This document shows positions 25,199 through 32,026 of a stretch of 64,000 nucleotides of DNA, in pieces (the first letter of the stretch is position 1; every line of letters starts with the position of its first letter). The stretch is from CAZYTM01 sp964649725 (GTDB lineage Bacteria; Desulfobacterota; Desulfuromonadia; Geobacterales; Geobacteraceae), in NCBI GenBank assembly GCA_964649725.1, contig CAZYTM010000009.1, forward strand, positions 113,633 through 177,632, written 5' to 3'. A model generated the notes under the pieces. The model searched no databases. It was not told the DNA's origin and was given only the letters and a program-made list of their open reading frames with translations. A program made the translations under genes and the position numbers.

Positions 25199-26413
25199 AT
25201 GGCAAACGTCCATAAATTATGCTCGTTGCTGATTGCCGTGAGTTCGCTGATTACATTAGGCGGCTGTGCCAACTACGAAGTGAACAACAAACGGGGGAAA
25301 ATCCCCGGCTACTACATCCGCAAGGAGATGCAGGAGGCTGACCGGGCGGTGGAAGCGGCGCGCCAGGCAGGGAAGGATAAAGCGTGCCCAGCTGAATTCA
25401 AGGCTGCCGAGGATGCCAAGAACAAGGCCTATGATATATTCAGGGCCTGCCGGACCGAAGAGGGTGTTGCTCTGGCAAATAAGGCAAATGGACAAGCTGC
25501 GGCACTCTGCCCACCACAGGCAGTGCAAGCACCACCGCCAAAAGCACCGATCAGCTCCCTTGCTGCCACTCCGGCCATTATCAAGGCAGGCCAGCCAGCC
25601 ACCCTCAACTGGTCATCCCAGAATGCCGACAAATGCAGCATCGAGCCTGGCATAGGTGCAGTCCAGCCCCAGGGGAGCATCACCGTCACCCCTGCTGCAG
25701 AGACCAGCTATACCATCAACTGCAGCGGCCCGGGCGGGACTACCTCCAGTTCAGCCAGAGTCGCCATTGCCGAACCGGCTGCCCCCCCACCCAGCAGCAG
25801 CCTGAAGGTTATGCCGGCCAGTGTGGAGCAGGGGCAACCCGCCTCGCTGGTCTGGTCATCGCAGAACACCACCGACTGCCGGATCGAACCGGGGATCGGC
25901 CCGGTCGGGCTGCTCGGCTCCAAAGCTATCACCCCGGCTGCTGATACCGATTATGTATTGAACTGCAACGGTCCGGGCGGCAACACCAGCAGCAACGCAA
26001 AGATAGCCGTTACCCAGCCGGCCGCCGTGGCGCAGAAAGCTGCTCCGCGTGAAGAGAAGGTGACCATCTCCCTGGAGGTCGAATTCAAGACCGGCAAGGC
26101 AGATATCCAGAACCAGTATCATGCCGAGATAGGTCGGGTGGCAGAGTTCATGAAGAGCTATCCGGAGGCAAATGGGGTCATCGAAGGGCACACCGACAAT
26201 GTGGGGAGCAAGGAGGCCAACATGAAGCTCTCCCAGCGACGGGCAGACAGCGTCCGCCAGTACCTGATCGATAAGTTCGGCATCGATGGGAAGCGCCTTA
26301 CAGCCAAAGGGTACGGCCCGACCAAACCGATCGCCAGCAACGCCAATGCGGCCGGTCGGCAGAAAAACCGGCGGACCGTCGCCAGTTTTGACACCATGAC
26401 CGTGAAACAGTAA
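25199..26413 (+). CDS. OmpA-family peptidoglycan-associated lipoprotein with two Ig-like repeats
   Basis: 404 residues. Lipoprotein signal with C23 (LITLGGC). Residues about 45-100 are a helical Ala/Lys-rich segment. Two tandem repeats of about 80 residues follow (ATPAIIKAGQPATLNWSSQNADKCSIEPGIG and the parallel SVEQGQPASLVWSSQNTTDCRIEPGIG), each ending in NCSGPGG or NCNGPGG, separated by proline hinges. The C-terminal OmpA domain (about 285-400) has GVIEGHTDNVGSKEANMKLSQRRA, the diaminopimelate-binding loop. Expected to anchor the outer membrane to peptidoglycan. SD AAGGAG precedes ATG. A terminator follows. Confidence 0.9.
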   Translation: MANVHKLCSLLIAVSSLITLGGCANYEVNNKRGKIPGYYIRKEMQEADRAVEAARQAGKDKACPAEFKAAEDAKNKAYDIFRACRTEEGVALANKANGQAAALCPPQAVQAPPPKAPISSLAATPAIIKAGQPATLNWSSQNADKCSIEPGIGAVQPQGSITVTPAAETSYTINCSGPGGTTSSSARVAIAEPAAPPPSSSLKVMPASVEQGQPASLVWSSQNTTDCRIEPGIGPVGLLGSKAITPAADTDYVLNCNGPGGNTSSNAKIAVTQPAAVAQKAAPREEKVTISLEVEFKTGKADIQNQYHAEIGRVAEFMKSYPEANGVIEGHTDNVGSKEANMKLSQRRADSVRQYLIDKFGIDGKRLTAKGYGPTKPIASNANAAGRQKNRRTVASFDTMTVKQ

Positions 26414-26441
26414 ATAAGAAGGGTTTGACTTGGCAGTACCG

Positions 26442-26469
26442 GCGCCGGCAGGATAGATACTGCCGGCGC
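26442..26469 (+). terminator. Terminator of the OmpA-lipoprotein gene
   Basis: Stem GCGCCGGCAG / CTGCCGGCGC (10 bp, perfect) with an 8-nt loop, followed by TGCTGTTT, a weak U tract. Confidence 0.65.
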
Positions 26470-26503
26470 TGCTGTTTAAAACCTGACACCACAAGAGCTA
26501 ACC

Positions 26504-26672
26504 ATGCGACTACGGGACAAGATAGCCATTGGCTGTGCCATAGCCCTCCTCCTGACAAAAGGGAAACTGGAACCTGGGAGGCTCTTTGAAAAAAAGCGCC
26601 GACATCTTCAAGCCGCCGGCAAAGGAGGGTGAGCGGGGGAGCAGGGTGGAGTTCGGGGCGAGTGTGAAATAA
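26504..26672 (+). pseudogene. Internally deleted remnant, probably of a methyl-accepting chemotaxis protein
   Basis: ATG 26504 starts MRLRDKIAIGCAIALLLT, which looks like the basic first turn and first membrane helix of a chemoreceptor. After about 18 residues it runs into TKGKLEPGRLFE, and the rest of the segment, in another frame, encodes SADIFKPPAKEGERGSRV...ASVK and a stop at 26670. That reading resembles the variable tail after an MCP signalling domain. An identical tail is found alone at 28632. I interpret this as the two ends of a chemoreceptor gene joined by deletion and frameshift; the family assignment is inference. Confidence 0.45.
26595..26670 (+). repeat. 76-bp direct repeat, copy 1
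   Basis: Differs from 28632-28707 at one position (CGGCAAAGG versus CGGCCAAGG). It encodes the tail of the putative chemoreceptor remnant. Confidence 0.9.
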
Positions 26673-26713
26673 TGGGGCATAATAATGACCCGCGAAAGAA
26701 TAGGATAAAAATT

Positions 26714-26747
26714 GGGGACAGATCTATTTAAAAATAAATCCGTCCCC
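26714..26747. repeat. REP-like palindrome, GGGGACAGAT family
   Basis: GGGGACAGATCTATTT and ATAAATCCGTCCCC form an imperfect inverted repeat over 34 bp. Related copies lie at 29900-29938 and 30685-30725. Confidence 0.75.
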
Positions 26748-26818
26748 TTTTACGTACAGAGTCAACAATCACTCTTACTGCTCAATACCCGCAGTGGCAG
26801 GATATTCTAAAAACCTCC

Positions 26819-27181
26819 CTAAGCCGCCAGCCGGATCGTCGCCGTTACTTCATCCCACGGGACGAAAAAAAGCCCCTCTTTATTCTTCTCGATCAGGCCG
26901 ATCTGCTCCAGAAGTTTAACGTCATCGAATACATTCTTGTAATGCCTGTGCAGCAGCTTCGCCAACCCCCTGATGCTGGTGGCACCCTGGCGATGCAACT
27001 GTTCCAGCAGTTCATACCGTCGGGGGGTTATATATTTCAGGAAGGTCTTCAGGTCATGAAAATATACCCGCTCCAGAGGCTTGTCCGGCAACTCCCCATG
27101 ATCGGCATTACGCAAAACCATCCCGACCTCACTGAAACAATCATCCATACTTTTTATTGCCACCTTGAAATCCCTGCTCAT
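26819..27181 (-). CDS. HTH antitoxin of a TumE/TumA-type module
   Basis: 120 residues. C-terminal winged helix-turn-helix: RRYELLEQLHRQGATSIRG, LAKLLHRHYKNVFDDVKLLEQIGLIE, as in the HVO_A0114-like DNA-binding family. The N-terminal half probably contacts the toxin. ATG 27181 overlaps the toxin stop by 4 bp (ATGA) with AAGGAG 8 nt upstream; the toxin gene comes first, which is the usual order for this pair. It likely represses the promoter at 27494-27522 together with the toxin. Confidence 0.75.
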   Translation of the reverse strand: MSRDFKVAIKSMDDCFSEVGMVLRNADHGELPDKPLERVYFHDLKTFLKYITPRRYELLEQLHRQGATSIRGLAKLLHRHYKNVFDDVKLLEQIGLIEKNKEGLFFVPWDEVTATIRLAA

Positions 27182-27471
27182 GGCCTGTTCTCCTTGATCC
27201 ATAGCCTGACGTCACGAATGAAATCGTTTTGCAACTCATTCAATGATATGAAGTTGTATGGCTCCTGACCCCCGGCAATGTGCCGATGGTCACCCTTGCG
27301 CCTCTCGTTATCGTAACGGACAATGCATTCGCCACTCAACAGGCCGGCGTAAAAACGATACTTGAAATTGTGAGAACAGCCCGAAACTGGCTCCGGTAAA
27401 TACCATGCAACCATCTCAAGAAGAATGTCGGAATATATTTCCCGAACACGGAGAATAAGAGTCGCTTCCAT
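27178..27471 (-). CDS. DUF6516 / TumE-type toxin
   Basis: 97 residues with the family hallmark VRYDNERRKGDHRHI followed by EPYNFISLNELQNDFIRDV. Family members are annotated as toxins paired with an HTH antitoxin, which is exactly the partner encoded 4 bp overlapping downstream. ATG 27471 is chosen because the promoter -10 box and predicted start lie upstream of it and inside any longer reading. Mechanism of toxicity for this family is not known to me. Confidence 0.72.
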   Translation of the reverse strand: MEATLILRVREIYSDILLEMVAWYLPEPVSGCSHNFKYRFYAGLLSGECIVRYDNERRKGDHRHIAGGQEPYNFISLNELQNDFIRDVRLWIKENRP

Positions 27472-27522
27472 GCCACCCCATATGGCATGTAATACTATAC
27501 ATGGTAATTCTGGTTTCTGCAA
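27469..27522 (-). promoter_or_regulatory. Promoter and palindromic operator of the TumE/TumA-like module
   Basis: Minus strand TTGCAG (27522-27517), 17 bp, TATAGT (27499-27494). The inverted repeat CATGCCA (27469-27475) / TGGCATG (27483-27489) with a 7-bp spacer covers the predicted +1 and the start codon, a typical autoregulatory position. Confidence 0.5.
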
Positions 27523-27622
27523 TCAATTATCTATACGGTAAGCTGGCAGGTGGGGACGCCCTTTACATATTCATATAATCAACAAATGTAAATATATAAA
27601 TGGCGTCCCTAAAAGGTTCTCC

Positions 27623-27695
27623 AAAATAAGGGGCGGGCAAACAATTATTTTATAATATACTGGTATTATTAGTCAAATTGAGAACCGTCCCCATT
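27623..27695. repeat. 73-bp dispersed repeat, copy A
   Basis: Matches 29778-29850 with four differences over 73 bp. It begins AAAATAAGGGGCGGG and ends GAGAACCGTCCCCATT, so its ends are partly inverted (GGGGCGG / CCGTCCCC). The 380-bp gap 27472-27851 otherwise holds the flanking promoters only. Confidence 0.85.
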
Positions 27696-27779
27696 CCATT
27701 CCGATGGTGGGTCATTTTTCAATGCCGATTGAAACTGTGCCCTCTGTGGTAAACAAAACCGCTTCTATACCATGCAAAA

Positions 27780-27832
27780 TTGACATGCCGGAAAATATGG
27801 AGTAAAATATTTCCATAATCCGGAATACCGGA
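27780..27832 (+). promoter_or_regulatory. Promoter and operator of the AbrB-PIN module
   Basis: TTGACA (27780-27785), 17 bp, TAAAAT (27803-27808). Just downstream is the palindrome TCCGG-AATA-CCGGA (27819-27832), and ATGGA...TCCAT (27797-27816) overlaps the -10 box. AbrB-type antitoxins bind such palindromes. Confidence 0.5.
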
Positions 27833-27851
27833 ATTTGGAAAGGGATATATT

Positions 27852-28109
27852 ATGGACATGGTAAAATTGGGTAAAAAGGGGCAGCTCTCTATCCCCAAGG
27901 CGGTGCTCAGGAAGGTCGGCATAACCGATGAGACGCCGCTGCTGTTGGAGACCACCGAAGATGGCGCGATCATTCTGCGCCAGGCAGCGGTCTATCCGCT
28001 GGAGATATACAGCGACGCACGGCTCGCCGAATTTCTTGCCGCAGACCAGCTCCCTGCCGGATCGGCAAAAAGACTCAAGAAAGCCCTGGCTAAAAAGAGA
28101 GCGGCATGA
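27852..28109 (+). CDS. AbrB/SpoVT-family antitoxin
   Basis: 85 residues. The N-terminal swapped-hairpin AbrB domain is clear: VKLGKKGQLSIPKAVLRKVGI, then DETPLLLETTEDGAIILR. The C-terminal 40 residues (LAEFLAADQLPAGSAKRLKKAL) likely bind the PIN toxin. It overlaps the PIN gene by 4 bp. This is a standard VapBC-like order, antitoxin first. Confidence 0.8.
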   Translation: MDMVKLGKKGQLSIPKAVLRKVGITDETPLLLETTEDGAIILRQAAVYPLEIYSDARLAEFLAADQLPAGSAKRLKKALAKKRAA

Positions 28110-28531
28110 AGCTCTTCCTGGACGCCAACATCATCTTCACGGCAGTCTATTCCGAGCAGGGTTCGTCACGTTTCCTCTTCACCATTGCCGAAGCAGGAGC
28201 AGTCACTCTCTACACCTCCCGCTACGCACTGGAAGAGGCGAAGAGGAACCTGGCCCTGAAAGCGTCGGCCAAAGCGCCGACCCTGGAAAAGCTCTTACCC
28301 TGCCTGACCATGGTACCGGAACCGTCGCCGGACAAAGTCGCGGCAGCAGCGCGACTACCGCTCCCGCAGAAGGATGCCCCGATCATGGCAGCGGCTATAT
28401 CCTGCAAGGCCGATATCCTTATTACCGGAGACAGGCGCGATTTCGGGGAGCTGATGGGGAGAAGCACGGAAGGTGTGCTGGTACTTGACCCGGCAGAAAC
28501 AGTACGTCACCTTGCCAGACTGCTGGCCTGA
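28106..28531 (+). CDS. PIN-domain ribonuclease toxin (VapC-like)
   Basis: 141 residues. The acidic PIN residues are visible: D6 (MKLFLDANIIFTA), E in ALEEAKRNL, D in QKDAPIMAAAISC, and D in LITGDRRDFGEL. PIN toxins cleave tRNA or rRNA. Together with the preceding AbrB-type protein it forms a complete toxin-antitoxin module, with all four expected acidic positions, so it is probably active. Confidence 0.82.
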   Translation: MKLFLDANIIFTAVYSEQGSSRFLFTIAEAGAVTLYTSRYALEEAKRNLALKASAKAPTLEKLLPCLTMVPEPSPDKVAAAARLPLPQKDAPIMAAAISCKADILITGDRRDFGELMGRSTEGVLVLDPAETVRHLARLLA

Positions 28532-28547
28532 AATAACTGAATGAAAA

Positions 28548-28613
28548 GGGACGTAGTTGATTTGTTGACTACGCCCTCCACTTTTTTGCTAATCAACTAA
28601 TCAACTACGTCCC
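28548..28613. repeat. Long inverted repeat, GGGACGTAGTTGATT family
   Basis: Arms GGGACGTAGTTGATT (28548-28562) and AATCAACTACGTCCC (28599-28613) are perfect 15-bp complements; the 36-bp loop contains a further AATCAACT. It lies directly after the PIN gene and may double as a transcription terminator. Confidence 0.75.
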
Positions 28614-28631
28614 CTTAGTCTCCGCGAAAAG

Positions 28632-28709
28632 AGCGCCGACATCTTCAAGCCGCCGGCCAAGGAGGGTGAGCGGGGGAGCAGGGTGGAGTTCGGGGCGAGT
28701 GTGAAATGA
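28632..28709 (+). pseudogene. Isolated chemoreceptor-like tail fragment (76-bp repeat, copy 2)
   Basis: 28632-28707 repeats 26595-26670 with one mismatch and keeps the reading SADIFKPPAKEGERGSRV...ASVK-stop. No upstream part of a gene is attached. The two copies bracket the TumE/TumA and AbrB-PIN modules, suggesting insertion into, or recombination across, a chemoreceptor gene. Confidence 0.55.
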
Positions 28710-28800
28710 GGGGCTGGAAACTTTGCTAGCCAGTAACTAGTCATTCTCAAAAAGGCGAGGTGGTCAGCCGCCCCTTTTCATACCTGTTTTGTATTGGAAA

Positions 28801-29145
28801 TTATAAGTTGGTTACCCGCAGGTGGCCGACCCCATCCTTTTTTCGGCTCTTCACAACTATCTCCACATCTCGGCCAAGAAGTGTCAGTAGATGGCAAAGT
28901 TTTTCCAGCGAGAACCCCCGCAGTTTTCCATTTTGTATCATGGATACTTTAGGCTGAGGAATCCCCAGAATTGCCGCTGCCTGGGTCTGCGAGAGATGCC
29001 CCTTTTCAATTATGTTGCTGATATTCATTGCCAGAGTGCTTTTTACCAACAACTCTTCAGCATCTGGCAAACCGAGATCCGCAAAAACATTACCTGCCGA
29101 AGGGACTGCACTGATCTCATCCTTTATTGCTAATTTTCTTTCCAT
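28801..29145 (-). CDS. XRE-family HTH antitoxin (HigA-like)
   Basis: 114 residues. The HTH_37-type helix-turn-helix is clear: LSQTQAAAILGIPQPKVSMIQNGKLRGFSLEKLCHLLTLLGRDVEIVVK. It lies 66 bp downstream of a RelE/Gp49-like toxin gene and has its own SD (AAGGAT). Such pairs are HigBA-type modules with the toxin first. Confidence 0.78.
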   Translation of the reverse strand: MERKLAIKDEISAVPSAGNVFADLGLPDAEELLVKSTLAMNISNIIEKGHLSQTQAAAILGIPQPKVSMIQNGKLRGFSLEKLCHLLTLLGRDVEIVVKSRKKDGVGHLRVTNL

Positions 29146-29211
29146 ATAGATATCCTTTGTGTTGCTTTTTCATACCCCTTGGGTGCGTTCCGTTTCATAA
29201 GGGCTGCCCCT

Positions 29212-29562
29212 TTATAAGTCGCCTGCCAATTCTCTCGCTCTCCTCAGTCGCACCTTGATAATCTCTATCTCTGCTTTAGGAGTTTCTATACCTCTCTTCG
29301 ACTTTTTTTGAAAAGCGTGCAGGACATATAATTTACTGCCGATCTTGACGGTGTACATGACCCGGTATGCATTCCCGTCATGGTCATCACATATTTCAAT
29401 TACCGTGGCCCCGCCGCCTATCCCTTTAAGCGGTTTGGCATAAGAAACTTTTCCCCCTTCTTGTGCGACGTGAAGAGCATGGCCCATTCTGATTCGCGGC
29501 TCTTCCGGGAAAGCTCTCAGGATATCCCTTGTATCAACCAGGAAAACAATTTCTTTCGCCAT
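29212..29562 (-). CDS. RelE-superfamily toxin (HigB / phage Gp49-like)
   Basis: 116 residues. The fold pattern is seen in FLVDTRDILRAFPEEPRIRMGHALHVAQEGG, followed by YAKPLKGIGGGATVIEIC, the central NAYRVMYTVKIGSKLYVLHAFQKKSKRGIETPKAEIE, and a C-terminal helix. YRVMY and FQKKSKRGIETPK are typical of Gp49-like ribosome-dependent mRNA endonucleases. ATG 29562 has AAGGAG 8 nt upstream; the longer in-frame reading from 29601 is rejected for lack of conservation. Confidence 0.78.
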   Translation of the reverse strand: MAKEIVFLVDTRDILRAFPEEPRIRMGHALHVAQEGGKVSYAKPLKGIGGGATVIEICDDHDGNAYRVMYTVKIGSKLYVLHAFQKKSKRGIETPKAEIEIIKVRLRRARELAGDL

Positions 29563-29671
29563 TATACCGGCTCCTTTCGCTGCGTCATCACGACGCGGCA
29601 CAGTCTGGCCATCAACCCTTTCCCGATTTCAACTCCTTGTCCATCAATGCAACCAGATGATAATGCAATAT

Positions 29672-29689
29672 TATACCCATATTGGTATA
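29672..29689. promoter_or_regulatory. Candidate operator of the HigBA-like module
   Basis: TATACC-CATATT-GGTATA, a perfect inverted repeat with 6-bp spacer about 110 bp upstream of the toxin start, lying between a TTGACG and a TATAAT on the minus strand. Confidence 0.45.
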
Positions 29690-29777
29690 GCGTCAAACAA
29701 AAATATTGAATCATATCATCACGATCCTTGTGAAAATTCCTAAAAATTCGAAAATTCGGGACTCTTCTTTTTTACAC

Positions 29778-29850
29778 AAAATAAGGGGCGGGGAAACAAT
29801 TGTTCTATAATATACTGGTATTATTAGTTAAATTGAGAACCGTCCCCATT
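29778..29850. repeat. 73-bp dispersed repeat, copy B
   Basis: Matches 27623-27695 with four differences. It runs from AAAATAAGGGGCGGGG to GAGAACCGTCCCCATT and passes into the 25-bp tandem repeat at its right end. Confidence 0.85.
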
Positions 29851-29880
29851 TTACCAATTGAGAACCGTCCCCATTTTACC
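29831..29880. repeat. Exact 25-bp tandem duplication
   Basis: AATTGAGAACCGTCCCCATT plus TTACC occurs twice without mismatch (29831-29855, 29856-29880). The first unit is the right end of the 73-bp repeat. Confidence 0.95.
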
Positions 29881-29899
29881 TGTGACATTGGAAGAATTA

Positions 29900-29938
29900 G
29901 GAACAGATTTATTTTACACAATAAATAAATCCGCCCCC
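29900..29938. repeat. REP-like palindrome, GGGGACAGAT family (degenerate copy)
   Basis: GGAACAGATTTATTT (29900-29914) and AATAAATCCGCCCCC (29924-29938), with TACACA in the loop as in the copy at 30685. Confidence 0.7.
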
Positions 29939-29955
29939 TTTTATGCTACTTGTCA

Positions 29956-30537
29956 TTAATGAAACCTTAGTATGCTATATACAAATCCAGCAATAACAGT
30001 TATTCCTATGTATCCTATGAATTGCCATACTGTTTTTGACTTGTTGACTGTTTCGAGTTCGCTCATTGAATCTATCGTCTTTTGGGTAAGGAAATTCAAT
30101 ACGTCAAGTTTATTGACCATATGAAACTTACAGGGATATACTGAACGAATAAGGTACATATGGCCACATATTTCCCTAAATGGCATTGAGTAGTTTGACC
30201 AAAACCGATTAATAAACATTATTATAGAAACATCTACATCAGTTTTTTTGTATAAATCCTTGAACATATTATCAATAACGTCTGTCATACCCAACTTAAC
30301 TATTATAGATTTTATCATATTGTATTCTGATTCTAATTCATATTTAACTGTTTCGTTGGTATTATCGTCTTTGCTAATGTTATTGTTATGCTCCATTAAT
30401 ACTTTAATAATGTTGTGATAGTTCCTTGATTGAAAATCAAAATATTTACTACATTGAGGCATATTCTTTCTTATATTGGCAATTATAATTTGATCAATCC
30501 TATCTAGAAGCTCTTTCTCAGTTTTATATTTATTCAT
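29956..30537 (-). CDS. Unrecognised AT-rich protein with C-terminal membrane anchor
   Basis: 193 residues, no family recognised. Mostly charged, Asn/Lys/Ile-rich and helical (KELLDRIDQIIIANIRK, LESEYNMIKSIIVKLGM). A single hydrophobic helix lies at the extreme C-terminus (VWQFIGYIGITVIAGFVYSIL), so it looks tail-anchored with the bulk in the cytoplasm. Codon use is far more AT-rich than in the flanking chromosome, a sign of transfer. It is flanked by REP-like palindromes on both sides and has GGAGTG before ATG 30537. Confidence 0.6.
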   Translation of the reverse strand: MNKYKTEKELLDRIDQIIIANIRKNMPQCSKYFDFQSRNYHNIIKVLMEHNNNISKDDNTNETVKYELESEYNMIKSIIVKLGMTDVIDNMFKDLYKKTDVDVSIIMFINRFWSNYSMPFREICGHMYLIRSVYPCKFHMVNKLDVLNFLTQKTIDSMSELETVNKSKTVWQFIGYIGITVIAGFVYSILRFH

Positions 30538-30684
30538 ATTTCACTCCAGTCGGAATGGCAACCTAAAATTGACTACCTGTGATAACCGAATTTTGACCAC
30601 CCTGAAACCACATCAGGTCAACCCTTCATCTTCTCTAATGGTCTCGTCCATTAGGGATAAGAATTGGTAAGAATTGTAAGAATT

Positions 30685-30725
30685 GGGGACAGATTTATTT
30701 TACACAATTAAATAAATCCGTCCCC
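30685..30725. repeat. REP-like palindrome, GGGGACAGAT family (best copy)
   Basis: GGGGACAGATTTATTT, 10-bp loop, AATAAATCCGTCCCC. Upstream, 30570-30640 has AAATTGACTACCTG and ATTTTGACCACCCTG, short similar motifs reminiscent of insertion-sequence termini, but no transposase is present. Confidence 0.75.
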
Positions 30726-30805
30726 TTTTATGCATAAGGCTGACCGGCTCAGATTTTCAAGGACCGGTCGTGCCAATTGTTGGGACCTCACTTTCGACTA
30801 GTTTG

Positions 30806-31171
30806 TTAATAAGTCATCTGAATTAAGTCGAATATATTAAAATTGAACCTGGTACTTCCTGATTGTGTATCAATAAGTCTATCTCGACCAGATGAAGTCA
30901 TAAATATATCAGCAGTTTCATTTTTGTTTCTAAATCGCTCTTCCGGGTTTTGAACTGACTTGCCAGGTATCATGAAGTAAAATAGACAGTTCTGCCCCTC
31001 GACGTTCAAAATGATATGAATATCCCTTGAAAACTTGTGAAAAGGAATATTTAACCACCAACCAATTTCACTTCCGTAATTCACAAGATTTGACCAGTGG
31101 GTGTTCTTCATATTCAGGTGATTTACAGTGAACTTCTTATTTATGGATTTTATTGCATCGCTTTTTGTCAT
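30806..31171 (-). CDS. Unrecognised protein (accessory island)
   Basis: 121 residues, no family recognised. Notable segments: NTHWSNLVNYGSEIGWWLNIPFHKF, DIHIILNVEGQNCLFYFMIPG, FNIFDLIQM. The alternation of hydrophobic strands with aromatic residues suggests a compact alpha/beta fold. It starts 30 bp downstream of the DUF4258-like gene stop on the same strand and has AGGT-type SD, so it may belong to that transcript. Confidence 0.55.
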   Translation of the reverse strand: MTKSDAIKSINKKFTVNHLNMKNTHWSNLVNYGSEIGWWLNIPFHKFSRDIHIILNVEGQNCLFYFMIPGKSVQNPEERFRNKNETADIFMTSSGRDRLIDTQSGSTRFNFNIFDLIQMTY

Positions 31172-31201
31172 ATTACCTCCAAATTACAATTGTTAAGTCG
31201 T

Positions 31202-31453
31202 TTACTTGTGGTAGCAAGTAATTATATTGCGATTATCATCGCAAATTAAGATTTGACTCTTAAGTTTATCCAGGATCTGCACCCCTTTACGAAGTATCCC
31301 TTCGAGTAGAATGTAGCCTTCACGGTCCAAGACGCACTGAACGGCGTTACCTGGTCTACAGTGCATGCGACCGAATGCTAAAAGAAGCAGCATTTCACCC
31401 TCCGAGATACCGCGTTGTTGCCCTCGAATCTTTGCGTGTTTGCTTATGGCCAT
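31202..31453 (-). CDS. DUF4258-like small protein, possible toxin
   Basis: 83 residues. KHAKIRGQQRGISEGEMLLLLAFGR at the N-terminus and NIITCYHK at the C-terminus resemble DUF4258/BrnT-like proteins, small folds that often act in toxin-antitoxin pairs. ATG 31453 overlaps the upstream stop as TAATG with AAAGGAGGAG before it, so translation is coupled. Assignment to DUF4258 is from motif reading only. Confidence 0.5.
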   Translation of the reverse strand: MAISKHAKIRGQQRGISEGEMLLLLAFGRMHCRPGNAVQCVLDREGYILLEGILRKGVQILDKLKSQILICDDNRNIITCYHK

Positions 31454-31959
31454 TATTCTCCTCCTTTTACTATTCCCGCCACTCTTCGAAAGACAGAGAC
31501 GGCGTCTTTGGCTCCCCACCAGATATCGACTAACCCTGTCTCCCTATTAACAGTGAATACCTGACCGTGATTTTTTGTAGATATCATTTTCATTTGTGGA
31601 AAGTTGCGATCAAAGTCACTCTCAGTTCCGAGGTTTTCTCCCACAAATTGCTTCCTCAGAGAATCAACAGTTACAGATTTACCCGTGTCAGATAAACGCA
31701 AATAACACTGTAAAATAAGAGAGTTAAATTGGGTTTTTCTCTGCCCCCAAAGAGGAAGACGACGATTTAACTTCTCAATTTCATCTTCTTCGCTTGGCTG
31801 GCTCTTTGGTTGCAAAAAAATGCTCTTATTTCCCCCTGTAGCTGACTCTGGCATTTTGAGCTCCAAATAAATTTCCAAGAGTTCATTTCGTAGCTCTTCA
31901 GTAGGAGCCGAAGATACAAGTTTCTTCAATCTTGTTAAGGCATTATTGTTGCTATCCAT
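31453..31959 (-). CDS. Unrecognised protein, partner of the DUF4258-like gene
   Basis: 168 residues, no family recognised. The N-terminus is helical (NALTRLKKLVSSAPTEELRN), the middle has LNRRLPLWGQRKTQFNSLI and LRKQFVGENLGTESDFDRN, and the C-terminus VFTVNRETGLVDIWWGAKDA. It could be a DNA-binding antitoxin, although no classical HTH is visible. Its SD is AGGAGG, 5 nt before ATG 31959, and its promoter is a perfect consensus overlapped by repeats. Confidence 0.6.
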   Translation of the reverse strand: MDSNNNALTRLKKLVSSAPTEELRNELLEIYLELKMPESATGGNKSIFLQPKSQPSEEDEIEKLNRRLPLWGQRKTQFNSLILQCYLRLSDTGKSVTVDSLRKQFVGENLGTESDFDRNFPQMKMISTKNHGQVFTVNRETGLVDIWWGAKDAVSVFRRVAGIVKGGE

Positions 31960-31984
31960 ACATTCCTCCTGCCAACAAATATCG

Positions 31985-32026
31985 ACTCACAAGACTCATT
32001 ATAACTCACAAGACTCATTATGTCAA
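31985..32026 (-). promoter_or_regulatory. Perfect-consensus promoter overlapped by phased direct repeats
   Basis: Minus strand TTGACA (32026-32021), 17 bp, TATAAT (32003-31998): the exact sigma-70 consensus. A 19-bp direct repeat (31985-32003 and 32004-32022, one difference) covers the spacer, -10 and +1. Each unit contains ACTCA twice, giving four copies spaced 9-10 bp apart, about one helical turn. Confidence 0.75.

Noticed and set aside
26504..26632. 42-codon frame starting MRLRDKIAIG as a real small gene
   Set aside because: After the membrane helix it runs through the 76-bp repeat in the wrong frame; better explained as a gene remnant.
31985..32022. Direct repeats as a possible CRISPR or integron-type array
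   Set aside because: Only two 19-bp units, directly abutting with no spacers, and coincident with promoter elements; no cas genes or integrase. Nothing else in the window resembles a CRISPR array.
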